Translations under genes and position numbers: made by a program
Notes under the pieces: generated by a model
Seen by the model: the letters and a program-made list of their open reading frames with translations, nothing else
Database searches by the model: none
What the model was told of the DNA's origin: nothing
Shown here: piece after piece, positions 16,693 to 25,701 of the stretch
Layout of the letters: the number at the start of each line of letters is the position of its first letter
Numbering within the stretch: the first letter of the stretch is position 1
Origin: an uncultured Bacilli bacterium
GTDB lineage: Bacteria; Bacillota_I; Bacilli_A; RF39; UBA660
DNA: 64,000 nt
Direction of reading: 5' to 3'
NCBI GenBank assembly: GCA_934102335.1
Contig: CAKOSP010000004.1
Coordinates: 77,748-141,747, forward strand

Positions 16693-17040
16693 ATGGAAAC
16701 TTATGCAATACATAAAAATGCTATGATCAAACCTAGACTTGCAAGAATGATAATGGATTTAATTAGAGGAAAAGATGTTGAAACTGCAAGAGGTATTTTA
16801 GAAACTACAAATACTAAAGCAAGTAAACTTATTATTAAGGTTTTAAATTCTGCTGTAGCTAATGCTGTTAATAATAACGGAGCAAATGAAGCTGATTTAA
16901 AAATTAAAGAATGTTATGTTAATCCTGGTCGTGTTCTTAAAAGAATACAATTTGCATCTAGAGGTAATGTTGATAGACATGATAAAAGAACATCACACAT
17001 TTTTGTTAGTGTAACTGATGGGAAAGGAGTAGAAGAATAA
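16693..17040 (+). CDS. rplV: 50S ribosomal protein L22
   Basis: L22 (115 aa) forms part of the exit tunnel. The end is HIFVSVTDGKG with a short acidic tail, and KPRLARMIMDLIRGKDV near the start is typical. The stop overlaps the rpsC start by one base. Confidence 0.96.
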   Translation: METYAIHKNAMIKPRLARMIMDLIRGKDVETARGILETTNTKASKLIIKVLNSAVANAVNNNGANEADLKIKECYVNPGRVLKRIQFASRGNVDRHDKRTSHIFVSVTDGKGVEE

Positions 17041-17720
17041 TGGGACAAAAAGTTAATCCTATAGGATATAGACTTGGTGTTAATAAAGAATGGCAAAGTC
17101 GTTGGTATGCTGGTAAAGATTACTCAGATAAACTTATTTGCGATATTAAGATTAGAGAATTTGTTGCTAAAGAATTAAAAGACGCAGCAGTTGCATCTGT
17201 TATTATCGAAAGACGTAAAGGCCGTCCTGAAATTACTCTTTATACTGCTAAACCTGGTGTTATCATCGGTCGTGGTGGTGAAGACATTGAAAAATTAAGA
17301 AAAAGAATTGGTAAATTAGTTGGCGAAGAAGTATATGTAAACATCGTTGAAGAAAAAAATCCAGATTTGAATGCTCAATTAGTTGCTAATAATATAGCTG
17401 CTCAAATTGAAGCTCGTGCACCATTTAGATCTGCACAAAAAAGAGCTATAAGAAATACTATGAAAGCTGGAGCTAAAGGTATTAAAACTGCTGTTTCTGG
17501 ACGTTTAGGCGGTGCTGAAATGGCAAGAACTGAAGGATATACTGAAGGTACTGTTCCACTTCATACTATCAGAGCTGATGTAGATTATGCTACAAGTGAA
17601 GCAAATACTACTTATGGTAAGATAGGTGTTAAGGTATGGATTTACAAAAACGAAATTCTTCCTGCTAAAAAGAAAATAGTAAAGGAGGAGACTAAACATG
17701 TTGATGCCAAAAAGAACTAA
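17040..17720 (+). CDS. rpsC: 30S ribosomal protein S3
   Basis: S3 (226 aa) guards the mRNA entry channel. MGQKVNPIGYRLG, the KH-domain GVIIGRGGEDIE and the C-terminal GRLGGAEMARTE are intact. It overlaps rplP by 23 bases; the rplP Shine-Dalgarno site lies within rpsC. Confidence 0.98.
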   Translation: MGQKVNPIGYRLGVNKEWQSRWYAGKDYSDKLICDIKIREFVAKELKDAAVASVIIERRKGRPEITLYTAKPGVIIGRGGEDIEKLRKRIGKLVGEEVYVNIVEEKNPDLNAQLVANNIAAQIEARAPFRSAQKRAIRNTMKAGAKGIKTAVSGRLGGAEMARTEGYTEGTVPLHTIRADVDYATSEANTTYGKIGVKVWIYKNEILPAKKKIVKEETKHVDAKKN

Positions 17721-18129
17721 ATATAGAAAGTCTCATAGAATTAGCTACGATGGTAAAGCTAAAGGTAATACAGAACTTCATTTAGGTGAATATGGATTAA
17801 AGGCTTTAGAAGGTGCTTGGATTTCTGCAAAAGAAATAGAGGCTGCTCGTATTGCTATGACTCGTTATATGAAACGTGGTGGAAAGGTATTTATTAATAT
17901 TTTCCCTCATATGCCAAGAACAAAAAAACCTTTGGAAGTACGTCAAGGTAAAGGTAAAGGTGACGTTGCTGAATGGGTAGCAGTTGTTAAAACTGGAAAA
18001 ATTATGTTTGAAATAAGTGGTGTAAGTGAAGATGTTGCTAGAGAAGCATTCCGTTTAGCTTCACATAAATTACCTATTAAAACAAAATTTGTTATAAAAG
18101 AAAAGGGTGGTGATTCTCTTGGAAATTAA
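17698..18129 (+). CDS. rplP: 50S ribosomal protein L16
   Basis: L16 (143 aa) positions tRNA in the A and P sites. It starts MLMPKRTKYRKSHR like Bacillus L16 (MLLPKR). AAAGGAGG 9 bases upstream supports ATG 17698 over the ATG at 17704. GKGKGDVAEWVAVVKTGKI is diagnostic. Confidence 0.97.
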   Translation: MLMPKRTKYRKSHRISYDGKAKGNTELHLGEYGLKALEGAWISAKEIEAARIAMTRYMKRGGKVFINIFPHMPRTKKPLEVRQGKGKGDVAEWVAVVKTGKIMFEISGVSEDVAREAFRLASHKLPIKTKFVIKEKGGDSLGN

Positions 18130-18322
18130 GGAACTAAGAAAATTATCAAATGAAGAATTAAATAAAAAAATAATTTCTACTAAAGAAGAATTATTTACAA
18201 AAAGAATGCAACAAGCTAATGGTACTTTAGAAAAACCTGTTGAACTTAATAAATTAAGAAAAGATGTTGCTAGAATGAAAACTATTTTAAAAGAAAGAGA
18301 AATTGCTGGAGGTAACGAATAA
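18119..18322 (+). CDS. rpmC: 50S ribosomal protein L29
   Basis: L29 (67 aa), a small helical protein near the tunnel exit. EIKELRKLSNEELNKK and LFTKRMQQANGTLEKP match the family. TTG 18119 gives the usual start (MEIKELR) and sits after GGGTGGTGA; GTG 18110 or 18107 would be alternatives. It overlaps the end of rplP by 11 bases and shares a base with rpsQ. Confidence 0.93.
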   Translation: MEIKELRKLSNEELNKKIISTKEELFTKRMQQANGTLEKPVELNKLRKDVARMKTILKEREIAGGNE

Positions 18323-18579
18323 TGACTGATGTTAAACAAGAATTAGTTGGAAGAGTTATCAGTAATACTAATGATAAAACAATCACTGTATTAGTTGAAA
18401 CTCATAAAAAACATGCCTTATATGGTAAACGTGTTAAATATTCAAAAAAATATGCAGCACATGATGAAAAAAATCTAGCAAAAGTAGGAGATACAGTTAA
18501 AATTAGAATGACTAGACCATTATCTAAAACTAAAAGATATGAATTAGTTGAAGTTCTAAGAGAAGCTGTTATTCTTTAG
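18322..18579 (+). CDS. rpsQ: 30S ribosomal protein S17
   Basis: S17 (85 aa), an OB-fold primary binder of 16S rRNA. GRVISNTNDKTITVLVE and KKYAAHDE then VKIRMTRPLSKTKR are typical. Confidence 0.96.
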   Translation: MTDVKQELVGRVISNTNDKTITVLVETHKKHALYGKRVKYSKKYAAHDEKNLAKVGDTVKIRMTRPLSKTKRYELVEVLREAVIL

Positions 18580-18590
18580 GAGGTACTTTT

Positions 18591-18959
18591 ATGGTAATGC
18601 AAGAAAGTAGATTAAAAGTAGCTGATAATAGTGGAGCTCGTGAGCTTTTAGTAATTAGAGTTATGGGTGGATCTAAAGTTAAATCTGCCAATATTGGAGA
18701 CATTGTTGTAGGAACAGTAAAAAAAGCTATTCCTAACAGTTCAATTCCTGCAGGTAAAGTTGTAAAAGCAGTTATAGTAAGAAGCGTTCAAGGTGTTAGA
18801 CGTAAGGATGGTTCTTATATTAAATTCGGTGACAATGCCTGTGTACTAATTAAGGATGATAAATCTCCAATCGGAACTCGTGTACTAGGACCTGTTGCAA
18901 GAGAGTTAAGAGATAAAGAATTTACTAAAATCGTATCTTTAGCTCCTGAGGTTTTATAG
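18591..18959 (+). CDS. rplN: 50S ribosomal protein L14
   Basis: L14 (122 aa) lies at the subunit interface and is the binding site of the RsfS silencing factor. MVMQESRLKVADNSGARE and GTRVLGPVARELRDKEFTK are typical. GGAGG upstream. Confidence 0.97.
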   Translation: MVMQESRLKVADNSGARELLVIRVMGGSKVKSANIGDIVVGTVKKAIPNSSIPAGKVVKAVIVRSVQGVRRKDGSYIKFGDNACVLIKDDKSPIGTRVLGPVARELRDKEFTKIVSLAPEVL

Positions 18960-18967
18960 GAGGAATT

Positions 18968-19285
18968 ATGAAGGTAAAAGTTGGAGACAATGTAAAAATT
19001 ATTGCTGGAAAAGATAAAGGAAAAGAAGGCAAAGTAATTAAGACATTTAAAAATGATCAAAAAGTAGTTGTTGAAGGTTTAAATATGATTAAAAAACATT
19101 CAAAACCTACAAATACAAATGATAAAGGCGGAATCTTCGATATTGAAGCTCCTATACATGTATCAAATGTAAAAGTTATTAAAGAAGAAAAGAAAGCTAA
19201 AAAAGTTGTAAAGGCTGAAGTTGAAACTAAAAAAGCTCCTGCTAAAAAAACAACAAAAAAAGCTACAAAAAAGGATGGTGAATAG
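18968..19285 (+). CDS. rplX: 50S ribosomal protein L24
   Basis: L24 (105 aa), an early 50S assembly initiator with a KOW motif (VKIIAGKDKGKEGKVIK). Instead of ending soon after the SH3 core, it has a tail of about 35 residues rich in Lys and Ala (PAKKTTKKATKK), probably an RNA-binding extension. Confidence 0.96.
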   Translation: MKVKVGDNVKIIAGKDKGKEGKVIKTFKNDQKVVVEGLNMIKKHSKPTNTNDKGGIFDIEAPIHVSNVKVIKEEKKAKKVVKAEVETKKAPAKKTTKKATKKDGE

Positions 19286-19287
19286 TC

Positions 19288-19827
19288 ATGAGTAATTATA
19301 AGAAGTTGTATAATGAAAAAATAGTTCCTGAATTAAAAAAGGAATTTAATTATTCAACAGTTATGGCTGTTCCTAAATTAGAAAAAATTGTTATTAACAT
19401 GGGTGTTGGTGATGGATCAAAAGATGAAAAATTACTTACTGCAGCACTACATGATTTAGAATTAATAGCTGGTCAAAAACCTGTTATTACTAAAGCACAT
19501 AAGTCAATTGCTGGTTTCAAAATTCGTGAAGGACAAAGCATTGGTGTTAAGGTAACACTTCGTGGAGAAAACATGTATAATTTCATGGAAAAATTAATTC
19601 GTATTAGTTTACCAAGAGTTAGAGATTTCCGTGGTGTTTCTGATCGTTCTTTTGATGGACATGGAAATTATACTATAGGTATTAAAGAACAATTAATATT
19701 CCCAGAAATTGAATATGATGAAGTTGTTAAAGTTCGTGGTATGGATATTATATTTGTTACTACTGCGCATACAAATGAAGAAGCAAAAAGCTTATTAAAA
19801 GCATTTGGTATGCCTTTCAAGAATTAA
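19288..19827 (+). CDS. rplE: 50S ribosomal protein L5
   Basis: L5 (179 aa) binds 5S rRNA and contacts the P-site tRNA. KIVINMGVGDG, GQKPVITKAHKSIAGFKIREG and RVRDFRGVS are diagnostic. Confidence 0.98.
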   Translation: MSNYKKLYNEKIVPELKKEFNYSTVMAVPKLEKIVINMGVGDGSKDEKLLTAALHDLELIAGQKPVITKAHKSIAGFKIREGQSIGVKVTLRGENMYNFMEKLIRISLPRVRDFRGVSDRSFDGHGNYTIGIKEQLIFPEIEYDEVVKVRGMDIIFVTTAHTNEEAKSLLKAFGMPFKN

Positions 19828-19836
19828 GGAGGACTT

Positions 19837-20022
19837 ATGGCAAAGAAAAGTTTAGTTGTTAAAAATCAAAGAACGCCTAAGTTTAGTACTAGAGCTTATA
19901 CACGTTGTAATAGATGTGGAAGACCTCATGGTGTATTAAGAAAATATGGAATTTGTCGTATTTGTTTTAGAGAATTAGCAAATAATGGTCAACTTCCAGG
20001 CGTAAAGAAATCAAGTTGGTAA
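19837..20022 (+). CDS. rpsN: 30S ribosomal protein S14 type Z
   Basis: Zinc-binding short form of S14 (61 aa). Two CxxC pairs, CNRC and CRIC, with GRPHGVLRKYG between, place it in the C+ (RpsZ) class. Confidence 0.97.
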   Translation: MAKKSLVVKNQRTPKFSTRAYTRCNRCGRPHGVLRKYGICRICFRELANNGQLPGVKKSSW

Positions 20023-20034
20023 GGAGGATAGTTT

Positions 20035-20433
20035 ATGTTTGTTCAAGATAAAATTGCGGATATGTTAACAAGAATTAGAAATGCTAATCAAATGAAGTAT
20101 AAAACTGTTGAAGTTGTTGGTACTAAGATGACTAAAGGCATTGCTGAAATTCTTAAAAATGAAGGTTATATTGAAGATTATACATATGAAAGTAATACTA
20201 ATGGCGATAAAATGACTATCACTTTAAAATATGGTGCTAAGAAAGAAAGAGTTATTGTTGGTCTTAAACGTATAAGTAAAAGTGGTTTAAGAGTATATGC
20301 AACAGCTGATGAACTTCCTAGAGTATTAAACGGACTTGGTATTGCGATTATATCTACTTCAGAAGGTCTTATGACTGATAAAGAAGCTAGAGCTAAAAAG
20401 TTAGGAGGCGAAGTGCTTGCCTATATTTGGTAA
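20035..20433 (+). CDS. rpsH: 30S ribosomal protein S8
   Basis: S8 (132 aa), an assembly protein of the 30S central domain and known spc-operon repressor in E. coli. DKIADMLTRIRNAN, RISKSGLRVY and the C-terminal STSEGLMTDKEARAKKLGGE are typical. Confidence 0.97.
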   Translation: MFVQDKIADMLTRIRNANQMKYKTVEVVGTKMTKGIAEILKNEGYIEDYTYESNTNGDKMTITLKYGAKKERVIVGLKRISKSGLRVYATADELPRVLNGLGIAIISTSEGLMTDKEARAKKLGGEVLAYIW

Positions 20434-20442
20434 GATGTTATT

Positions 20443-20982
20443 ATGAGTAGAATTGGAAATAGAGTATTAACATTACCTGAAGGTGTAAGTGCTGAAGTCT
20501 CAGGTAATACAATTACAGTTAAAAGTGCTAAAGGTGAATTATCACTAGAATTTAGTAAATTAATTGATGTAAAAATTAATGGTAATGAAATTACAACTAC
20601 ACAAATAAAAGAATCTAAAGAAGCAAATATTATGCAAGGAACAACAAATTCTTTAATTAATAATATGATCATTGGATTAGAAGATGGTTATGTTAAAAAT
20701 TTAGAAGCTGTTGGTGTTGGATATCGTTTCAATGTTCAAGGTAGTAAAATTACTATTAATGCTGGATATTCAAATCCAGTTGTAGTTGAAATACCTGAAG
20801 GATTATCTGTTGAACTTCTAAATAATACAGAAATATCTATTAAAGGTATTGATAAACAAAAAGTATCTGAATTTGCGGCTAATGTTCGTAAAGTAAGAGA
20901 ACCAGAACCATATAAAGGTAAAGGTATTCGTTACAAAGGTGAACATATTCGTCGTAAAGAAGGTAAGAAAGCTGCTAAGTAA
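20443..20982 (+). CDS. rplF: 50S ribosomal protein L6
   Basis: L6 (179 aa) near the GTPase-factor site. MSRIGNRVLTLPEGV and the C-terminal EPYKGKGIRYKGEHIRRKEGKK are conserved. No strong SD; it follows rpsH by 9 bases. Confidence 0.97.
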   Translation: MSRIGNRVLTLPEGVSAEVSGNTITVKSAKGELSLEFSKLIDVKINGNEITTTQIKESKEANIMQGTTNSLINNMIIGLEDGYVKNLEAVGVGYRFNVQGSKITINAGYSNPVVVEIPEGLSVELLNNTEISIKGIDKQKVSEFAANVRKVREPEPYKGKGIRYKGEHIRRKEGKKAAK

Positions 20983-20993
20983 GGAGGTAAATT

Positions 20994-21350
20994 ATGATTA
21001 AGAAAGAACCAAATAATGTGTCTCGTTTAAGAAGACATAAAAGAGTTAGAAAAGTAATCAGTGGAACTCAAGAATGTCCTAGATTAGATGTATTTAGATC
21101 TAATAAAGAAATATATGTTCAAGTTATTGATGATGTAAATAAAGTTACCCTTGCTTCATCTTCTAGTAAAGCTTTAAAGCTTGCTAACGGTGGTGATATT
21201 AAAGCTGCTCAAGAAGTAGGTAAAGATATTGCTGCTAAATGTAAAAAAGCTAAAATTAATAAAGTAGTATTCGACCGTGGTGGATATCAATATCATGGTA
21301 GAGTTGCAGCGCTTGCTGAAGCAGCAAGAGAAGCTGGATTAGAATTTTAG
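20994..21350 (+). CDS. rplR: 50S ribosomal protein L18
   Basis: L18 (118 aa), a 5S rRNA-binding protein. RHKRVRKVISGTQECPRL, VFRSNKEIYVQ and VVFDRGGYQYHGRV are typical. Confidence 0.97.
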   Translation: MIKKEPNNVSRLRRHKRVRKVISGTQECPRLDVFRSNKEIYVQVIDDVNKVTLASSSSKALKLANGGDIKAAQEVGKDIAAKCKKAKINKVVFDRGGYQYHGRVAALAEAAREAGLEF

Positions 21351-21359
21351 GGAGGACTT

Positions 21360-21863
21360 ATGAGAAATCAAAAAACTGAACAAAAGAAAAATTTATTAGA
21401 AGAAAAAGTTATCTCTATTGGCAGAGTAACAAAAGTTACTAAAGGTGGTAGACATTTTCGTTTTTCTGCAACAGTAGCAGTTGGTAATAGAAAAGGCTTA
21501 GTTGGTATTGGTTCAGGAAAAGCTAATGAAGTTCCAGAAGCAATTAAAAAAGCAATTCAAGCTGCTAATAAAAATGTTGTAAAAATTTCTTTAATAGATA
21601 ATCGTACTATTCCACATGAAGTTACAGCTAAAGTAGGTAGAGCTGAAGTTCTTTTAAAACCTGCTAAAGAAGGTCGTGGAATTATTGCTGGTGGAGCTGC
21701 AAGAGCAGTATTAGAACTTGCTGGTGTTAAAGATATTATTGCTAAATCATTAGGATCTAATACTCAAATTAATGTTGCAAAAGCTACACTTGAAGCATTA
21801 GAAATGGAAAGAACTCCTGAACATATTGCTGAACTTCGTGGAAAGAAAGTTGAGGAGTTATAA
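21360..21863 (+). CDS. rpsE: 30S ribosomal protein S5
   Basis: S5 (167 aa), important for accuracy. The double-stranded-RNA-binding region GRHFRFSATVAVGNRKG and ARAVLELAGVKDI are conserved. The next gene is rplO one base after the stop; rpmD (L30), normally in between, is absent. Confidence 0.97.
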   Translation: MRNQKTEQKKNLLEEKVISIGRVTKVTKGGRHFRFSATVAVGNRKGLVGIGSGKANEVPEAIKKAIQAANKNVVKISLIDNRTIPHEVTAKVGRAEVLLKPAKEGRGIIAGGAARAVLELAGVKDIIAKSLGSNTQINVAKATLEALEMERTPEHIAELRGKKVEEL

Positions 21864-21864
21864 T

Positions 21865-22308
21865 ATGAAATTAGAAAATTTACCAAAAACTAAAGAATTA
21901 AAAGCAACAAAAAGAGTTGGACGTGGTGTTGGATCTGGAATGGGTAAAACATCAACTCGTGGCGAAAAAGGACAAAAATCTAGAAGTGGTGTTAGTATTA
22001 AACCTTGGTTCCAAGGTGGACAAACTCCATTATACCGTAGATTACCTAAAAGAGGATTTAATAATAAACAATTTGAAACTAAGTATGCTTGTATAAATTT
22101 AAGCGATTTAGACAGATACTTTAAAGATGGAGAAGAAGTAACTCCAGAAGTTTTAAAAGAAAGAGGAATAATCAAAAAGGGATTAAGCGGTATAAAAGTA
22201 TTAGGTAATGGTACTCTTGAAAAGAAATTAGTTGTTAAAGCTAATAGATTCTCTTCATCTGCTGTTACAAAAATAGAAAATGCCGGTGGAAAAACAGAGG
22301 TGATTTAG
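21865..22308 (+). CDS. rplO: 50S ribosomal protein L15
   Basis: L15 (147 aa), a late 50S assembly protein. MKLENLPKTKELKATKRVGRG and GEKGQKSRSG then FEGGQTPLYRR-like FQGGQTPLYRRLPKRGF are typical. GAGGAG in the end of rpsE decides the start at 21865; the open frame to 21826 is not used. Confidence 0.97.
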   Translation: MKLENLPKTKELKATKRVGRGVGSGMGKTSTRGEKGQKSRSGVSIKPWFQGGQTPLYRRLPKRGFNNKQFETKYACINLSDLDRYFKDGEEVTPEVLKERGIIKKGLSGIKVLGNGTLEKKLVVKANRFSSSAVTKIENAGGKTEVI

Positions 22309-23565
22309 ATGTTTCGTGGGTTTTCCCAACTTTTTAGTAAATCAAATAAAGATTTACGCAAAAGAATCTATATTACCCTTGCTTGTTTGGGAATATTTTG
22401 TTTAGGTACAACAATAACAATCCCATGGGCTTCTGTAGTATATGATGATTTAGGTTTTTTAGAAATATTTAACTTAATGAGTGGTGGAGGATTAAAAAGT
22501 TTCTCAATATTTGGACTTGGAGTTTCTCCTTATATTACAGCGTCAATAATTACACAATTATTGCAAATGGATATTATTCCTTATTTTAAGGATTTAAAAG
22601 ATCAAGGTTATGTTGGTAGACAGAAAATTAATAAGATAACTAGATATTTAGGAATTATTATTGGTTTTGTTCAAGCGTATGCATTAACTGTGTTTTATAT
22701 GCAAGGTGCCGATGTAATGACTATGCTTAAAACAGCATTAGTTATGACTGCTGGTACTGCATTTTGCTTATGGATGGGTGACCAAATAAGTAGTAAAGGA
22801 ATAGGTAATGGACAATCAATGTTAATTATGGCTGGTATTATTCAGAGTATGCCAGGTATATTTGCATCAGCTTATTCATCATTTTTATCATTTGGAGAAG
22901 CATTGGGTATAATATTATTTATTATATTTGTACTAGTTTATATTTTAATAGTATTAGGCATTGTATGGATTCAACTTGCAGAAAGAAGAATTCCTATTCA
23001 ATACGCTAATAGAACTACTAGTGCATATGGTGGACAGCAAAGTTTCTTACCTATTAAAATTAACTCTGCTGGTGTTGTACCAGTAATATTTGCATCTATT
23101 TTAACAACAATACCTGCTACGATTGTTGCTTTAACAAAAAATCAAGCAGCTATTGATTTTGTTAATAATTATATTGTGTATACTTCATGGACTGGATTTA
23201 TCTTATATTTAGTATTGATATTATTCTTTGGATATTTCTATACTTATATGATAATGAATCCTGAAGAAATGAGTAAAAATTTAAATGAAAGAGGTGGATA
23301 CATTCCTGGTGTTAGACCTGGTGAAGATACCTCAAATTATATTGGTGATTCAATTGGAAAACTTACTTTTGTTGGCAGCTTGTTCTTGATGATTTTGGCA
23401 GCTATTCCAGTGTTAGTTTCAAAAATAGCTAGTTTATCCGGTGCTGTAACTATTGGTGGAACAGGAATGTTAATTGTAGTTGGTGTTGCAATTGAAACAT
23501 ACCAACAATTAGAGAGTAGCTTAATAAGTAGAAGTTATTCTGAAAAAAGAAAGAGGCTTAGATGA
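22309..23565 (+). CDS. secY: Preprotein translocase subunit SecY
   Basis: Channel-forming subunit (418 aa) of the Sec translocon in the cytoplasmic membrane, with ten predicted membrane helices. PYITASIITQLLQ (plug and TM2 region), GQSMLIMAGI and RRIPIQYANR are conserved. It starts directly after rplO and overlaps adk (ATGA), as in other Firmicutes. Confidence 0.98.
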   Translation: MFRGFSQLFSKSNKDLRKRIYITLACLGIFCLGTTITIPWASVVYDDLGFLEIFNLMSGGGLKSFSIFGLGVSPYITASIITQLLQMDIIPYFKDLKDQGYVGRQKINKITRYLGIIIGFVQAYALTVFYMQGADVMTMLKTALVMTAGTAFCLWMGDQISSKGIGNGQSMLIMAGIIQSMPGIFASAYSSFLSFGEALGIILFIIFVLVYILIVLGIVWIQLAERRIPIQYANRTTSAYGGQQSFLPIKINSAGVVPVIFASILTTIPATIVALTKNQAAIDFVNNYIVYTSWTGFILYLVLILFFGYFYTYMIMNPEEMSKNLNERGGYIPGVRPGEDTSNYIGDSIGKLTFVGSLFLMILAAIPVLVSKIASLSGAVTIGGTGMLIVVGVAIETYQQLESSLISRSYSEKRKRLR

Positions 23566-24212
23566 AAAATATAATATTTATTGCACCTCCTGCTGCTGGC
23601 AAAGGAACTCAAAGTTCTTATTTAGTTGAAAAATATGGCTATGTACATGTTTCAACTGGTGATATGTTAAGGGAAGCAATAGCTTCTGGTAGTGAACTTG
23701 GAAATTGTGTAAAAAATATTATTGATCAAGGATTACTTGTTAGTGATGACATAATGATTGATCTTATTAAAGATAAGTTAACAAGTATTAAGGGAAAGCC
23801 ATTTATTTTAGATGGTTTTCCTAGAACTCTTAATCAAGCAAAAGCTTTAAATGAAATGTTTTTAAATTTAAACATTGATAATTATGTTGCTATTTATTTG
23901 GAAATTACCAAAAAATTAGCTATGGAAAGATCGCTTGGAAGGGTTACTTGTGAAAAGTGTGGTACAGGTTTTAATAAATATAGTGTAGAAAAAATGCCTA
24001 AAAAAGAAGGTATTTGTGATAAATGTGGTGGTAATTTAATTAGTAGAACTGATGATAATGAAGAATCATTTAATAAAAGATTCGACACATTTATTAAAAA
24101 TAATGAATCAATTATTGAGTTTTATAAAGATTTAAATAGGTTGGAAATTATTAGTGCAAATTGTACTTCAATACCTACTTTTGAAGGAATAGTGAAAGTA
24201 ATTAATGATTAG
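23562..24212 (+). CDS. adk: Adenylate kinase
   Basis: Balances AMP, ADP and ATP (216 aa). The P-loop PPAAGKGTQ, STGDMLRE, DGFPRTLNQA and a four-Cys zinc lid (CEKC and CDKC) are seen. P-loop GPPGSGK is PPAAGKG here, an acceptable variation. It overlaps map by 8 bases. Confidence 0.97.
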   Translation: MKNIIFIAPPAAGKGTQSSYLVEKYGYVHVSTGDMLREAIASGSELGNCVKNIIDQGLLVSDDIMIDLIKDKLTSIKGKPFILDGFPRTLNQAKALNEMFLNLNIDNYVAIYLEITKKLAMERSLGRVTCEKCGTGFNKYSVEKMPKKEGICDKCGGNLISRTDDNEESFNKRFDTFIKNNESIIEFYKDLNRLEIISANCTSIPTFEGIVKVIND

Positions 24213-24948
24213 TATAAAAAGTGAACATGAAATCGAATTAATGAGACATGCTGGACATATAAACTATTTAACACATATGGAAGTAAAAAAGCATATTAAG
24301 GCTGGAGTTACTACTAAAGAGTTAGATAAAGTTGCTTATGACTTTATTACGAGTCATGATTGTACACCGTCCTTTTTAAATTATGAGGGATATCCCGCTA
24401 GTATATGTGTTTCAGTAAATGATGAAGTTGTTCATGGAATTCCTGGTAATAGGAAATTAAAAAATGGTGATGTTGTTTCAGTGGATATAGGTTCTTGTTA
24501 TAAAGGATATCATTCTGATTCCGCAAATACTTATATTGTAGGAACTGCGTCAAAAGAAGTTCAAGATCTTGTTTCTAACACAGAAAAGTCTTTATATAAG
24601 GGTTTGAGTGTTATCAAAGAAGGAACAAGAATTAATGAAATTGGTCAAGCAATAGAAAAATATGCTCATGAAAATGGGCTATCTGTTGTAGAAGAACTTG
24701 TTGGTCATGGTGTTGGTACTGACGTTCATGAAGATCCGGATGTACCAAATTATAATACAGACTTAACAAAAAGGTTAAAATGTGGTATGGTAATAGCTGT
24801 TGAACCGATGTTAAATTTAGGCAAACGATATATTTATCAAATGCCTGATGGATGGACTATTAGAACTGATGATGGACTTCCATCTGCACACTTTGAGCAT
24901 ACCGTACTAGTCACTAAAGATGGCTATGAGATCTTGACGGGAGAGTGA
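24205..24948 (+). CDS. map: Methionine aminopeptidase type I
   Basis: Removes the initiator Met (247 aa). The metal site is built from the Asp pair in DIGSCYKGYHSDSANTY, His in GHGVGTDVHEDP, and Glu in AVEPML and the C-terminal EHTVLV. It overlaps adk. It is a short form without an N-terminal zinc extension. Confidence 0.96.
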   Translation: MISIKSEHEIELMRHAGHINYLTHMEVKKHIKAGVTTKELDKVAYDFITSHDCTPSFLNYEGYPASICVSVNDEVVHGIPGNRKLKNGDVVSVDIGSCYKGYHSDSANTYIVGTASKEVQDLVSNTEKSLYKGLSVIKEGTRINEIGQAIEKYAHENGLSVVEELVGHGVGTDVHEDPDVPNYNTDLTKRLKCGMVIAVEPMLNLGKRYIYQMPDGWTIRTDDGLPSAHFEHTVLVTKDGYEILTGE

Positions 24949-24952
24949 TATA

Positions 24953-25177
24953 ATGGCAAAGAATAATGGTGACAAAATTGAAGTAGAGGGAAAGGTTGTT
25001 GAGGTTTTAAAAGGCAGTGATTATATTGTCGAATTACCTAATGGCCACACTGTAAAAGCCTACGTTTCTGGTAAAATGCGTATTCACATGATACGTATCT
25101 TACCGGGTGATACCGTTACAGTGAAATTATCCCCTTATGATTTAACACGTGGGATTATTGTATGGAATAAAAGATAG
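24953..25177 (+). CDS. infA: Translation initiation factor IF-1
   Basis: An OB-fold protein (74 aa) that occupies the 30S A site during initiation. VEVLKGSDYIVELPNGH, ISGKMRxHxIRILPGD (here VSGKMRIHMIRILPGD) and LTRGIIVW are conserved. Confidence 0.96.
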   Translation: MAKNNGDKIEVEGKVVEVLKGSDYIVELPNGHTVKAYVSGKMRIHMIRILPGDTVTVKLSPYDLTRGIIVWNKR

Positions 25178-25188
25178 GAGAGTTTATT

Positions 25189-25302
25189 ATGAAAGTTAGA
25201 CCATCAGTTAAGAAAATTTGTAAAAAATGTAAAATTATTAGAAGAAATGGTAGAGTTATGGTAATTTGTGAAAATCCAAAACACAAACAAAGACAAGGTT
25301 AA
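25189..25302 (+). CDS. rpmJ: 50S ribosomal protein L36
   Basis: A 37-aa protein, MKVRPSVKKICKKCK followed by CENPKHKQRQG. Three Cys and one His form the zinc site (CxxC, C, H). It is preceded by AGGAG, lies between infA and rpsM, and is of the usual length. Confidence 0.96.
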   Translation: MKVRPSVKKICKKCKIIRRNGRVMVICENPKHKQRQG

Positions 25303-25313
25303 GGAGGTAAATT

Positions 25314-25688
25314 ATGGCAAGAATTAAGAATATTGAATTACCAAATCAAAAACATATTTGTATTGGACTTACTGCTATATATGGTATTGGTAGAAGTTTA
25401 GCAAAAACAATTTGTATTAATGCAAATGTTGATCCAACTAAAAAAGTTAAAGATTTAAGCGAAACTGAAATTGCAGCTCTTCGTAAAGAAATTGATAACC
25501 ATGTAGTTGAAGGTGATCTTCGTAGAGAAGTTCAAATGAGTATTAAAAACAAAATGGAAATTAATAGCTACCAAGGTATTAGACATAAAAAAGGACTTCC
25601 AGTTAGAGGTCAAAGAACTAGTAGAAATGCTCATACTCGTAAGGGTAGAGGTAAAGTAGTAGCTAATAAGAAAAAGGTTTCAAAATAG
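25314..25688 (+). CDS. rpsM: 30S ribosomal protein S13
   Basis: S13 (124 aa) bridges the subunits and contacts P-site tRNA. YGIGRSLAK, SYQGIRHKKGLPVRGQRTSRNA and the basic tail are typical. Confidence 0.97.
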   Translation: MARIKNIELPNQKHICIGLTAIYGIGRSLAKTICINANVDPTKKVKDLSETEIAALRKEIDNHVVEGDLRREVQMSIKNKMEINSYQGIRHKKGLPVRGQRTSRNAHTRKGRGKVVANKKKVSK

Positions 25689-25701
25689 GAGGTAAATAGT
25701 T

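Noticed and set aside
24081..25033. Exact Spo0A-box heptamers TTCGACA (24081-24087) and TGTCGAA (25027-25033).
   Set aside because: They lie inside the adk and infA coding regions, far from any promoter. They are treated as chance, and show that one heptamer alone is weak evidence.
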